Source: Blastocatellia bacterium AA13
Lineage (GTDB): Bacteria; Acidobacteriota; Blastocatellia; UBA7656
DNA: 64,000 nucleotides
NCBI GenBank assembly: GCA_003222245.1
Contig: QHVH01000009.1
Span: forward strand, 248,001 to 312,000
Direction: 5' to 3'
Position 1 is the stretch's first letter. Every line of letters begins with the position of its first letter. The notes under the pieces were generated by a model that searched no databases, was not told where the DNA came from, and saw nothing but the letters and a program-made list of their open reading frames with translations. Both the position numbers and the translations under genes were made by a program. Positions 34,936 through 45,700 of the stretch are shown here, in pieces.

Positions 34936-37350
34936 TTATTCCGCGCGCATCACGCTCATTGGGTCCACTCTGGTCGATCTACGAGCCGGAACGTAACTCG
35001 CCGTCAGCGCCACAAGGAACAGCACCGCCGAAATCGACGAATACGTGACGGCATCAACAGTGCTCACTCCAAACAACAGAGGCGTCATCCATCTCGTGAA
35101 CGCCATTGCCGCCGCAAGCCCGATTCCCAACCCGAGCAGACTCAATCTCATACCCTGGCCGACAATCAGCTTGAGAATGTCCATCGGCTGCGCGCCAAGC
35201 GCGATGCGTATGCCGACTTCCTGCGATCTCTGATTAGCGGAATAAGAGATCATTCCGTAGATGCCTATCGAGGCCAGCACAAGCGCAAGACAGGCAAAGA
35301 TCGAAAGCAGGATCATGTTGAAGCGGCGAGCGCCGATCGAGTTAGACAATACCTCTTCAAGGGTTCTGACGTTGGTGACCGGAAGGTCCCTGTCGCCGCT
35401 CCTGATCTCGTTTCGAACAGCGGCGGCCAGCGCCATCGGATCTCCCTTGGTGCGCACGACGAGCGTCATTGCCCTGTGAGGCTTCTGAAGATATGAAACG
35501 TAGAGCTGCGGCACCGAATCTTTTTCGAGCCCCACCTGCTTCACGTCGGCTACCACGCCGACGATCTGGCGCGGCTCATTGACGCCGTCTCCGACCGTTA
35601 TCCGCTTTCCGACGGCATCCTGATCCGGCCAGTATTGCTTTGCGGCCGCGTCGCTGATGATCACCACATTGGTGCGCCCATCTCTATCTTCGTTGTTGAA
35701 GTAGCGCCCCTTAAGCAGTGGAATCCCCATCGCCCCGAAATAATTCGGACTTACCGAATAATAATCGGCCGTCGGCTCCTGTCCGGGAAGCGCGGGCGGC
35801 TGCCCTTCAAGATTGAAGCTTCGCCGGTAGATGCTTCCGCCCAATGGAAGATTGTTGACCAGCCCGGAAGCCTCCGCGCCCGGAATATTCGCGGCGCGTT
35901 GCTCGAGTTGCTCATAGAAGGACCAGATCTTCGGCACTTCATACCTGCTCGGAGGCAGGAACACACTGAGCGTCAGCGCATGATTGACGTTGAAACCGGG
36001 GTTCACGTCGATAAGATTGATAAAGCTCTTGACCAGCAACCCTGCGCTCACCAGCAGAACGAGCGCCATCGATACCTCGCCCACTACAAGCAGGCCCCGA
36101 ACCCTGTTGTTGCGAGCATCGGGTGCGGCGTTCCTGCCGCCTTCCTTGAGCGAATCGTGCAGATTCGTCTTTGACACCTGGAGCGCGGGGACGATTCCGA
36201 ACGCAACACCGGTGAGAAGTGAAATCAACAGCGCGAAACTGAACACGTTCCAATCGAGGGTCATATCCTTCACGCCGGCGAGCGTCGCCGGGATAAAGAC
36301 CTTTAAGCTCGAGCTGCCCCAGACCGCCAGCACCAGACCGAGAATTCCGCCGACGAGCGCGAGCACGATGCTCTCGGTCAAAAGCTGCCTGATAAGCCGC
36401 AGCCTTCCAGCGCCAAGGGCCACTCTTATGGCGAATTCTTTCTTTCGGCTCGCCGCGCGGGCCAGTAGTAAGTTGGCTACGTTAGCGCATGCAATAAGCA
36501 GCACGAAGGCGACCGCTCCCAGCATTATCAGCAGCGGGGTCTTGACGTGACCCACCACCTCTTCGCGGAACGGCTTAAGCATGACGCTCTTGCCTGTGTT
36601 CGTGTCGGGATACTTCTGTTCGAGCGAGCCGGCGATAATCTCCATTTCGCTGCGCGCCTGCGCCGCTGTGACATCCGGCTTCAAGCGGCCGACCACGCCG
36701 TAAGCCGCGATGCCTCGATTCAAGTTGCCGGCCAAGGCGAGAGGAATCCAGAAGTCAACCTTGTCCTTGAAGAGCTCGCCTGGAAAACTGACACCCGGAG
36801 GCATTATGCCGATAACCGTGTGGCTATTGCCGTTCAGCGTCACGGTGTCCCCGATAAGATCCGGCCGAGACCCAAAAGAGCGCTGCCAGACGCCGTAGCT
36901 TATTACGACGACTTGGTTCTTGCCGGGTTGATCCTCGTCCGGTGAAAAAGTTCGGCCCCTGTACGGGCGCACGCCTAGCAAGTCGAAGAAATTCGCGGAA
37001 ACCCTGGAGGTCGATATCTGTTCGGGGTCGCCGACTCCGGTAAGCGTCATGCTGCCGGGGCTGAGTATGGCCATGCCATCGAAGACATGGTTTTGCTCTT
37101 TCCAATCAGCAAAATCCGCGGAGGTCACGGGTAAGGCCTCGGTTGACTGATTATTTTTTGCCCACAGGACGAACAGGCGATCTGTTTCAGAATAAGGAAG
37201 CGGCCGGAGCAATACTGTATTCACCGCTCCGAATATCACCGTATTGACAGCAATTCCCAGAGTCAGGATCAGGATCGCGGCCACCGTAAATGTGGGGTTC
37301 TTGAAAAGGAGTCGAACGCCGAACTTGATGTCTTGTAACAGGCTTTCCAT
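34936..37350 (-). CDS. Acidobacterial duplicated orphan permease (MacB/FtsX type)
   Basis: This 804-aa protein has the ADOP layout: an N-terminal helix preceded by DIKFGVRLLFKNPTFTVAA, and a periplasmic MacB-like domain (about residues 50-260). A first FtsX permease unit (about 275-410), a second periplasmic domain (about 440-640) and a second FtsX unit (about 680-800) follow. The C-terminal ARRSTRVDPMSVMRAE is typical. No ATPase gene is adjacent, hence 'orphan'. The family is strongly expanded in Acidobacteriota and is the best lineage hint here. Its place between NRPS and accessory genes suggests export or self-protection, but ADOP genes are so common in the phylum that this may be chance. 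Confidence 0.9.
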   Translation of the reverse strand: MESLLQDIKFGVRLLFKNPTFTVAAILILTLGIAVNTVIFGAVNTVLLRPLPYSETDRLFVLWAKNNQSTEALPVTSADFADWKEQNHVFDGMAILSPGSMTLTGVGDPEQISTSRVSANFFDLLGVRPYRGRTFSPDEDQPGKNQVVVISYGVWQRSFGSRPDLIGDTVTLNGNSHTVIGIMPPGVSFPGELFKDKVDFWIPLALAGNLNRGIAAYGVVGRLKPDVTAAQARSEMEIIAGSLEQKYPDTNTGKSVMLKPFREEVVGHVKTPLLIMLGAVAFVLLIACANVANLLLARAASRKKEFAIRVALGAGRLRLIRQLLTESIVLALVGGILGLVLAVWGSSSLKVFIPATLAGVKDMTLDWNVFSFALLISLLTGVAFGIVPALQVSKTNLHDSLKEGGRNAAPDARNNRVRGLLVVGEVSMALVLLVSAGLLVKSFINLIDVNPGFNVNHALTLSVFLPPSRYEVPKIWSFYEQLEQRAANIPGAEASGLVNNLPLGGSIYRRSFNLEGQPPALPGQEPTADYYSVSPNYFGAMGIPLLKGRYFNNEDRDGRTNVVIISDAAAKQYWPDQDAVGKRITVGDGVNEPRQIVGVVADVKQVGLEKDSVPQLYVSYLQKPHRAMTLVVRTKGDPMALAAAVRNEIRSGDRDLPVTNVRTLEEVLSNSIGARRFNMILLSIFACLALVLASIGIYGMISYSANQRSQEVGIRIALGAQPMDILKLIVGQGMRLSLLGLGIGLAAAMAFTRWMTPLLFGVSTVDAVTYSSISAVLFLVALTASYVPARRSTRVDPMSVMRAE

Positions 37351-37478
37351 GATACGACCTCCGATGTTCAGTAGCCGGGTACGCCCTTCAGAATTTGATG
37401 TAGGCTATGCCTCCGGCGCTTCAAAAATAGAGATTCCTATCCTCTTCTCAAAGTTTCACCAGGATGCGGGCGGTTTCA

Positions 37479-40400
37479 TCAAGCCACATTTTTAATTTCA
37501 TCCTCGTGCAAAACTGCGTCGATGCAAGACCTGAGTTCTTCGGCCAGCACTTTCACGTGAGGCTCAACCATCATCGTTGTGTGCGAACCTGGTACATCGA
37601 CCACCTGAATCCTGCCTTTAATATACGCGCCCCAGCCGAGCAATTCATCGGCTGGGCGATCTTTTTCATTGGCGTTTCTGGCCCGAAGAAGCACTACATC
37701 ACCGGAGTAAGACTTCGGAATGTAATTCCGTTGCGCCTTAACATTATTCTTGAAGACTTCAAAATAGGGGCGAATGTCTGAAACCTGCGCATTGGGATGC
37801 AGCCTTTTGGCTTTCTTCGCTTCCTCTAATACATAGCTGAACTGTTCGTCGGAACCAAGTTTCAAGAATTCATCCAGGCCCACACCCAGATCGGTGAGAT
37901 ACTCCGCAAGCAAGCCGGTATCCGTGACACTTTCGGGCGAACTCTTCATATCCGGTGCTATCGTGTCGATCAGCACTAACAGCGAAGCCGATTTTCCTAT
38001 CTCGGCAAGACGCCTGGCCATTTCGAGCGCGATCAGCCCTCCCATCGACCAGCCTCCAAGCAAATATGGTCCTTCAGGTTTGTGCGCGACCATTTCATCC
38101 ACAAAATGCGCGGCAATCTCTTCGATGCGGTTGAACGGTTGTACGTGTCCGTCCATTCCGTGCGATTGGAAGGCGAAAAAGGGCTGCTCTCGGCCGAGAC
38201 TGCGCGCGAGATCGTGAAAGCAGAGAACACCGCCGCCAATCGGGTGCGCACAGTAGAACGGCTCGTGCGAGCCTCCGCCTTGAATCTTGACGAGTGAGGA
38301 CTTGAAAACCGAGTCCGCCTCTTCAAACAGGAGACCGGCCAATTCTTCGACGGTAGGCGCTTCGAATAACGCCGACAATGGAACGGTCTTGCCGAGCATT
38401 CGTTCGATCTGGGTGACCGCGCGGACGGCCAGCATCGAATGCCCGCCAAGGCCGAAGAAATCATCCTTCACTCCGACGGGTTGAACTCCGAGACTATCTT
38501 CGAAGATCTCGACCAGCTTGAGCTCGAGCACATTGCGAGGAGCCACATAGGGCTCCGCCATATCAGGGCGCGCGGCGTCGTGGGCGGGAAGCGCGTTGCG
38601 GTCTATCTTCCCGCTGGACAGCCGCGGCAGCGCATCCAGGAATACAAATGCCGAGGGAACCATATAGTCGGGCAGTTGGCGCCGCGCCAGCTCCGACAGC
38701 TCGTCCACACTGATATCCAGCTTCTTATAAGGCACGGCGTATGCAATGAGCCTGCTGTCGCTCGGGCCTACGTTCCTGGCCAGGACTACGGCTTCTTTCA
38801 CCGCCGGATGCCCCATCAACACGGCTTCGATCTCGCCGAGCTCGATGCGGAACCCGCGCACCTTTACCTGGTTGTCCATGCGGCCTAAGACTACTACTTC
38901 GCCGCCCGGTAGATGACGGCCCGTGTCGCCGGTTCGATAGAGTCGGGAACCATCCTTCGAGCTGAATGGATCGGGCGCGAATCTTTCAGCAGTCATATCC
39001 GGGCGATTCGAATAGCTCCTCGCTAGTCCCACCCCTCCGATGCAAACCTCGCCTACGACGCCGAGCGGAACCGGACGCTGCTGCTTGTCGAGAATGTAGA
39101 CCTGCACGTTTCCGATAGGCCGGCCTATCGGAACCGGAACTCGAGCGGGCTCGCGCGTGCACGGATAGTAGTTCGAGTCTATGGAAGCTTCGGTCGGCCC
39201 GTACAGATTGATCAAATCCGCTTTGAGTCGAGCGAAGAATCGCTCCTGCAAATCGCCGGAGAGCATCTCGCCGCCGCAGAAGATTCGCTTCAACGAGCGG
39301 CATCGCTCGAGCACCGGCTCATCGAGAAGCAGTTGAAGCATCGACGGCACGAGCTGCAGCACTGTGATCTGGTGTTCGGCTACAGCCCTGGCAAGATACG
39401 AGGTCTCTCGCTGGCCTCCAGGCCGAGCCAGAACCGCGCGCGCGCCGGTCATCAAGGGCACGAACAACTCCCAGATCGAGGCGTCGAACGAAAACGAAGT
39501 CTTGAGCAGCACGGCGTCTTCGCTGAAGAGGGGTAGGCGCGATTGCATCCAGAGCAGCCGGTTGCAAATGGCCCGGTGTGTATTCATCACACCCTTAGGC
39601 TTGCCCGTCGATCCCGACGTGTAGATCACGTAAGCGAGATTGTCGCTCCCACCTCTGCTATCTTCGTTGGCCGGCGGCCCAGGCCCAGCCTCTATGGCGC
39701 TCCAATCCGAATCGAGGCAGATCCGAGCGATGTCGCTTTCAGGAAGACTTTCGAAGAAATCGCGCTGCGTTAATACGATAGGCGAGCCTGTGTCATCAAG
39801 CATGAAGCGCAAGCGCTCTTTCGGATAGGCGGGATCGAGCGGAGCATATGCCCCGCCGGCCTTCAAGATGCCAAGAATCCCGATGACCATTTCCAGCGAG
39901 CGCTCGAGGCAGACGGCCACTACGACCTCAGGCCCTACTCCCGCGTTGCGCAAATAGGAAGCGAGTTGATCCGTTCGTCGATCAAGCTCGGCGTAGGTAA
40001 GCTGATGCCCTTCGAATTCGAGCGCGACAGCCTCAGGAGTGCTCCGGGCTTGCTGTCCGACGAGGCCATGTATACAGGCGTCTTCGACGTATTCGCACTC
40101 CGTCTGGTTGAATTCACCGATGACCAGATTGCTCTCCGATTCTCCAATCACAATAAGCTCGGCCAGCCGCTGGTCGGGATTGTCGAGCGCACTTCGAATC
40201 AACCGGTGATAACTCTCCGAGAGAAATCTGAGGCGCTTCTCGGAATACAACGCTGGATCGTAGATGAATTCTGTGAGCAGTTCTCCGCTCCGCAATTCGC
40301 AGCGCAGTTTTATTTGAAATCTATCGAAGATCGCGTGACGCCTCTCCACCGAGAAGATTGCATCTTGCGTTTCATGATTCAGAGGCTGCTGCGCAAACTC

Positions 40401-41459
40401 GAAGCAGAACGGAATGCAGCGAGGCTCGCCGTCACCGCTGTAAATCTCTCTTCCAGTGAAACAGTCTTGCCACTCATAGGCGTCGCGCATCACCAACTCG
40501 ACACGGTTCAGAAAAGTCGTAAAGCGAGCGTTGTCTTCCAGGTCGCTCGCGACAGGAAGATGTCTGGCGAATAGACCCAACGCTCCTTCTTCAAGCTCGG
40601 GGTCCGTGCGTCCGTCGAAAGCGGCGCCTACGATCACGTGCGATTCACCGCTCAGACGAGAGAGCAAGACTTGCCAGCAAGCCAACAGCACGCCCGATAG
40701 GGACGATTCACAGGATCTGGCTGTTTCTTCAAGGCGCGTCGACAGGCCCGCGGGAGCGATCACCGGCAGCGTTTTCGGACGGAACTCAGTATTGGCGGAG
40801 CGATGTTCCGCGGACGGCAGCTCCACGCTATCGAGCGCCGAGTAGTCTTGTTTCCGCCAGTAGGAACGGCCCGGCGCGGCGTCTTCCGACTCAACTATCG
40901 AGTTCAGCCATTCGGAAGCCGCGCTGTATTGAATTGGCTCGTCCGGCGTCTCGGCCCCCGTTCGACAGGCGTCATAGAAACACGCGATGTCGCGGGCGAG
41001 TATTCCGAGGCCCGCTTCATCCGCACAGAGCGCAGGCAAGCTAATCACAAGCAAACTGTTCGAGCTCGAAAGCCTCAGAAGCAACGCCCTGAGCGGAGCC
41101 GAGCTTTCGAGATCCACTGTTAGATCTCCGATTTCGTCGTAGATTCTATCCAGCGCATCCTGCTGTTCGTGATACTCCATGCCGCTGAGATCGAACGAGT
41201 CATAATCGAATTCACTTTCCTCGGCGATGACTTGAAGCGGAATCGTCACTCCGGATAAACAGCGGAACTTCGTGCGGAGGATCTCGTGACGGGCGACGAC
41301 CTTGCTCAAGGCTTCCTTAAGCGCGTCCTCGTCAAGCGCGCCTTCGATCGACACGGCGCATTTGGCCGAAAACGGAAAATCAGTTCCGTGGCGACGCGAC
41401 AGCCAGAGATGTTTTTGCTGCGCGGAAAGCCTGAAGCCCTGTATAACCTGCTGGCTCAT
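37479..41459 (-). CDS. NRPS terminal subunit: C*-A-T-TE
   Basis: This 1326-aa subunit opens with a condensation-like domain (C*, about residues 1-430) whose HHxxxDG motif reads PALCADE (about 140). Both catalytic histidines are lost. The adenylation domain has YTSGSTGKPKG (about 610) and LYGPTE (about 753), with pocket residues I read as D-A-W-Q-I-C-L-I. The carrier domain has LGGHS (about 1003). A type I thioesterase carries GWSMGG (about 1137) and a later GSHTT histidine. It probably releases the finished peptide by hydrolysis or cyclisation. Bond formation onto this module must come from the C domain at the end of the preceding subunit. AGGAGA precedes the ATG. The substrate is not predicted. 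Confidence 0.93.
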   Translation of the reverse strand: MSQQVIQGFRLSAQQKHLWLSRRHGTDFPFSAKCAVSIEGALDEDALKEALSKVVARHEILRTKFRCLSGVTIPLQVIAEESEFDYDSFDLSGMEYHEQQDALDRIYDEIGDLTVDLESSAPLRALLLRLSSSNSLLVISLPALCADEAGLGILARDIACFYDACRTGAETPDEPIQYSAASEWLNSIVESEDAAPGRSYWRKQDYSALDSVELPSAEHRSANTEFRPKTLPVIAPAGLSTRLEETARSCESSLSGVLLACWQVLLSRLSGESHVIVGAAFDGRTDPELEEGALGLFARHLPVASDLEDNARFTTFLNRVELVMRDAYEWQDCFTGREIYSGDGEPRCIPFCFEFAQQPLNHETQDAIFSVERRHAIFDRFQIKLRCELRSGELLTEFIYDPALYSEKRLRFLSESYHRLIRSALDNPDQRLAELIVIGESESNLVIGEFNQTECEYVEDACIHGLVGQQARSTPEAVALEFEGHQLTYAELDRRTDQLASYLRNAGVGPEVVVAVCLERSLEMVIGILGILKAGGAYAPLDPAYPKERLRFMLDDTGSPIVLTQRDFFESLPESDIARICLDSDWSAIEAGPGPPANEDSRGGSDNLAYVIYTSGSTGKPKGVMNTHRAICNRLLWMQSRLPLFSEDAVLLKTSFSFDASIWELFVPLMTGARAVLARPGGQRETSYLARAVAEHQITVLQLVPSMLQLLLDEPVLERCRSLKRIFCGGEMLSGDLQERFFARLKADLINLYGPTEASIDSNYYPCTREPARVPVPIGRPIGNVQVYILDKQQRPVPLGVVGEVCIGGVGLARSYSNRPDMTAERFAPDPFSSKDGSRLYRTGDTGRHLPGGEVVVLGRMDNQVKVRGFRIELGEIEAVLMGHPAVKEAVVLARNVGPSDSRLIAYAVPYKKLDISVDELSELARRQLPDYMVPSAFVFLDALPRLSSGKIDRNALPAHDAARPDMAEPYVAPRNVLELKLVEIFEDSLGVQPVGVKDDFFGLGGHSMLAVRAVTQIERMLGKTVPLSALFEAPTVEELAGLLFEEADSVFKSSLVKIQGGGSHEPFYCAHPIGGGVLCFHDLARSLGREQPFFAFQSHGMDGHVQPFNRIEEIAAHFVDEMVAHKPEGPYLLGGWSMGGLIALEMARRLAEIGKSASLLVLIDTIAPDMKSSPESVTDTGLLAEYLTDLGVGLDEFLKLGSDEQFSYVLEEAKKAKRLHPNAQVSDIRPYFEVFKNNVKAQRNYIPKSYSGDVVLLRARNANEKDRPADELLGWGAYIKGRIQVVDVPGSHTTMMVEPHVKVLAEELRSCIDAVLHEDEIKNVA

Positions 41460-41488
41460 TTTGGTTCTCCTGATTGGAAAGTCGGGAA

Positions 41489-41503
41489 GGGAGTTCTACT
41501 CCC
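41489..41503. repeat. Short hairpin before NRPS terminal subunit gene
   Basis: A perfect GGGAGT/ACTCCC stem with a TCT loop lies in the 204-bp gap between the SyrP-type gene and the terminal NRPS gene. Further GC-rich words (AGCGGGAGC near 41551) follow. It may be a weak attenuator or an extragenic repeat. Confidence 0.4.
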
Positions 41504-41663
41504 GCGCTGCCTTGAAGAAGGCGGCGAGTTCAGAGCAAGAAGAGCGGGAGCAAGCTCTCTTTCATACCTGTGAATTAATGTGGTGAGATGGCGCTAGTTC
41601 CGGCCCGTTATCCAGTCGGCAGCTTCTGTTCAGCATGCGAAGCAGGGGACGTTGCCAGCCTGT

Positions 41664-42746
41664 TTACGCCGTCTTCTTAAAACCGACTCCCGGAACAAAA
41701 TCGCTGTAAGGGTTTCCCATCGATACGAGCACTTTTCGAGATCCTTCGAAGGGCTCGCGGCCGTGCGCGACCAGCATATTGTCCATGAGAAGCAAGTCGT
41801 TCTTCTTCCACGGCAGCGCGACGGTTTCCGCGTCATAAGCTGCGCGCAACTGCTCGACTACCGAATCCTCGATCGGCATGCCTTTTCCGTAATAAGTATT
41901 GTATGGAAGATCCTCTTCTTTGAATTTCGGCAGGTACATCTCTCGAAACTCCTTGTCGAGGCTCGATACATGCCAGAACGCAACGTGGTTGAACCACACC
42001 GGCTCGCCGGTAACCGGATGCCTGCGGATCGCGGGGCGCACCTGTCGCGTTCTCAGCCGGTCATCGCTCTTCCAGTCGAATTCAATATGTGAATTGCGGC
42101 AGTACGCCTCGAGATCGCTCGGATCTTCCAGGCGAAACGACCTCTGCCACGGCAAGCTCAAGCCGTCTCCGAAATTCCGGAGCAACATCCATCCTTCCTC
42201 TTCGAACCGCTCTCTTATTTCCGGATCGATACGCTGGTACACCTTGCGCACATCCGCGATAGGGGTCGCGCCGCCGCGATCGGCCGCTATTTCGCAGAAG
42301 AAGATTATTCTCATCGGCCACGTAACGACGTAGTTGAGCTCGTTGTGCAAGGCTATTGATTGATCGTGCGGATATTCCGTCGAGGTGTAGACCCGTTCTC
42401 CCAGCGAAGTGCGCGGAGTCGCGCCCTCCATGTAATGCATCGACCGCAGCAATATCGAGTCGAGAAACCGTTCGAGATCGGACGCGCCTTCCATGTTGAA
42501 TCCGCGAAACAGAATCGCGCCGTTCTCGATCAGCTTGCTCTCTATGAAATCCCTGTTATTCGCCGCCCATGCGGTCAAATCAACCCCTTCGACGGCGGGC
42601 TGCACGATCAACGGCAGCGTCGTGCCCGGTTCGAGCGAGGTTCGCACCAGTTCTTCCTGTGAGATGCTGACGGCTTGCGCCTGAACGCCCTTGCGCAAGG
42701 CGCCCCATTGTTTTCGGCCCGGGTGGCCGGTTTGCATGTTGTTCAT
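41664..42746 (-). CDS. SyrP/TauD-type Fe(II)/2-oxoglutarate hydroxylase
   Basis: This 360-aa protein is a non-haem iron, 2-oxoglutarate-dependent dioxygenase of the SyrP-like group found in NRPS clusters. Iron ligands are H134 and E136 (HNELNY) and H328 (AHGREPF); R337 is positioned to hold 2-oxoglutarate. SyrP and relatives hydroxylate the beta-carbon of a carrier-bound amino acid, often aspartate. The N-terminus (LRKGVQAQAVSISQEELVRT) is typical of SyrP-like proteins and resembles the basic C-terminal tails of neighbouring NRPSs. Its ATG overlaps the stop of the upstream NRPS gene (ATGA), so the two are translationally coupled. The next gene is the terminal NRPS; either is a likely partner. 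Confidence 0.9.
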   Translation of the reverse strand: MNNMQTGHPGRKQWGALRKGVQAQAVSISQEELVRTSLEPGTTLPLIVQPAVEGVDLTAWAANNRDFIESKLIENGAILFRGFNMEGASDLERFLDSILLRSMHYMEGATPRTSLGERVYTSTEYPHDQSIALHNELNYVVTWPMRIIFFCEIAADRGGATPIADVRKVYQRIDPEIRERFEEEGWMLLRNFGDGLSLPWQRSFRLEDPSDLEAYCRNSHIEFDWKSDDRLRTRQVRPAIRRHPVTGEPVWFNHVAFWHVSSLDKEFREMYLPKFKEEDLPYNTYYGKGMPIEDSVVEQLRAAYDAETVALPWKKNDLLLMDNMLVAHGREPFEGSRKVLVSMGNPYSDFVPGVGFKKTA

Positions 42747-45700
42747 AGCGTCTCCTCTCTCACGGCTTCAACTACGCTCGCGGCCCTGGCTTTGAAGTCC
42801 TTCAGTCCTTTGCGGCGGCTCTCTTTGAATGCTCTCTGCTTCCGCAGCGTTCTCTCCTTCGCCGCTTCGTCAAGATCCTCGACCAGCTCCGACAATTTGA
42901 TATCAGGCCGAGCGACGACGGATCTGATGATCAGTTGCAGAGACTCGAGCATCTGATCGATAGTTTCTTCATCGAAGAGGTCTTTGCTGTACATCAACGA
43001 CATTGCGAGCCCGTCCGGCCCGCTGATGAGATTCAACAGCAGATCGAACTTTACCGCGCCGGCGTTGGCTTCGAACGGCGATATGGAAAGTCCGCTCACA
43101 TCCAGAGATCCCCTCGGCGCGTTTTGAAACACGATTTTGACCTGGAAGAGCGGAGTCAGACTTGTGCTTCGCTCCGGCTTCAACGTCTCTACAAGCTTAT
43201 CGAACGGCAGGTCTTGATGTGCGTACGCGTCGAGAGTCACGCGCCTGACCTGCTCCAGGAGCTCCCGGAATGAAGGGTCGCCGGTAAGGCTCGTGCGAAG
43301 CACAAGCTGATTGATAAAGAATCCGATCAGCCCTTCCGTTTCGCCTCGCGTCCGATTTGCCACGTCCGTCCCGACGACGATGTCATCCTGTCGACAGCGG
43401 TGGTGCAACAAAACATCGAAGCACGCGAGCAACGTCATGAACTGAGTAGCATGCTCGTTGAGGCTCAGCTCCTGAACCGCATCGGACACCAGCTTGGAAA
43501 CAAAGACGAACCTGGCGCCTCCCCTGTCGCTTTGCGCCGTTGGCCGGGGGTGGTCGGTTGGAAGCTCGAGCGTAGGAAGCGCCGCGAGCTGATCCTTCCA
43601 ATAAGACAACTGGGTTTCGAGCACCGCTCCTTGAAGCCGCTCTCTTTGCCAGTTCGCAAAGTCGGCGTACTGAATCGGCAGCTCCGGAAGCGACGGGGTC
43701 CTGCCCGTGGAGAAGCTCTCGTGCAGCGCCGCTATCTCGCGAATGAAGATGCCCGACGACCATCCGTCGAACACGATGTGATGCACCGTGAACAGCGTTA
43801 CGTGATCTTCGTCGGAAAGCCGCAACAACGAAAACCGAAGCAGCGGACCCGTGCTCAAGTCAAACGGCTGAGCGGCTTCTTCGGCCGCGATTCGACGAGC
43901 TTCTACCTCGCGGCTGCCCTCAGACAACTCGCCCAAATCGATCATCGGGATATTGAGAGTGAGACTGGGCGCGATGACCTGCAGCGGCTCCCAATTCATT
44001 TGAATGAACGTGGTGCGCAGCGACTCGTGTCGTTCGACCAACGCATGAACGCTTCGCTCGATCGCGAGCTTGTCCAGCGAACCACTTATGCGGACGGCCT
44101 GCGGAAGGTTATAAGCCGGGCTGCGCGGCGCGAGTTGATGCACCAGCCAGAGTCTCTGCTGCGCGAACGAGAGCGGCAGCGGTTTCTCCCTGGAAACAAG
44201 CGCGATCGGAGCACTATCAATGCCTGATCCCGCTTTCATCACGGCGTCGACGCGTTCCGCCATCCCAGCGACCGTAGGTGCGTTGAACAGCTCTCGCAGC
44301 GGAATCTCCACCTGAAACGCTTCGCGAATCTGAGAGATGACCTGGGTAGCCAAAAGCGAGTGGCCGCCGAGCTCGAAAAAGTTGTCGCGAATTCCGACGC
44401 GCCCGATTCCAAGCGTGCGTGACCAGATTCCCGCAAGCATCTCCTCTATCGCCGTACTTGACGGCAAGCCGCCGTCGTCTACCTCCGAGCGCGCCTGATC
44501 GGGCGGCGGAAGCGCGCTTCGATCAACCTTACCGTTCGTCGTCAGCGGCAGGCGGTCGAGCGCTACGAATACTGACGGGATCATGTAATCCGGGAGCCTC
44601 TCCTGGAGATAAACTCTTAATTCGTTTGAAGCGGCTGAGTGCTCTCTCCGATTCACAACATAAGCCGCGAGTCTTTCGCCGGCGATTTCATCTGTCCACA
44701 CGGTAACGATCGCTTCGCTGATTGCGGGGTGACTTCGCACCGCAGACTCGATCTCGCCGAGCTCGATGCGAAAGCCGCGAATCTTTACCTGATGATCGAT
44801 GCGGCCGAGGAAATGCAGCGCATCTCCGGAGTTCCGGGCCAGGTCGCCGGTCCGATACAGACGCTCGCCTCCGGAGCCGCTGCAAGCATCCGGAACGAAC
44901 CGCTCAGCGGTGAGATCGGGTCGAGCGAAGTAGCCTCGCGCCAGCCCGGCTCCGCCTATGAACAGCTCGCCGGAAGCGCCGGCGGGCACGTGGCTCAGAT
45001 GCTCGTTCAAAAGATAGGTGCGGGCGTTTACGATGGGGCGTCCGATCGGAACAAGGCCGTCTCCGTTCTCTTCGCCATTCTCTTCGCTGCATTGCCAGTA
45101 GGTCGCATCGATCGCCGTCTCCGTAGGGCCATACAAATTGTTGATCGCAATCGGCAGCCGCGCGCGGCCGGCTTCGACTGTCTGCACTGGGAGCGCTTCA
45201 CCACCCGCGAAGATGCGCTTGAGACTCGCGCATAACACGCTCTTCTTATCTTCAAAGAAGGCTCTTAACATCGAAGGCACAAGCTGCAACACGGTCACTC
45301 CGTGTTCGGTTATCGCCTCCGCGATGTATGAGGTCTCCTGGTGTCCGCCCGGCCGCGCAATTATCAACCGCGCCCCTGCCGAAAGCGGCGCAAAGAACTC
45401 CCACACCGAAGCATCAAAACTGAACGGCGTCTTTTGCAGAACCGCATCCGCGCCGCCGAGCGGAAACGCCTGCTGCATCCACAGAATCCGATTCACTATG
45501 GCGCCGTGCGTGATCATCACACCCTTCGGTCTTCCCGTTGAACCCGAGGTGTAGATGACATAAGCGAGATTGTTGAAGTCCGCGACGCTCGGTGTATCCG
45601 CCGAATCTTCCTCGGCGATTCGCTCCCAATCAGAATCGATAAAAACAACCTTCGATTCGGAGCGCGGCAACTGGTTTGCCGTGTTCTGATGCGCGAGCAA

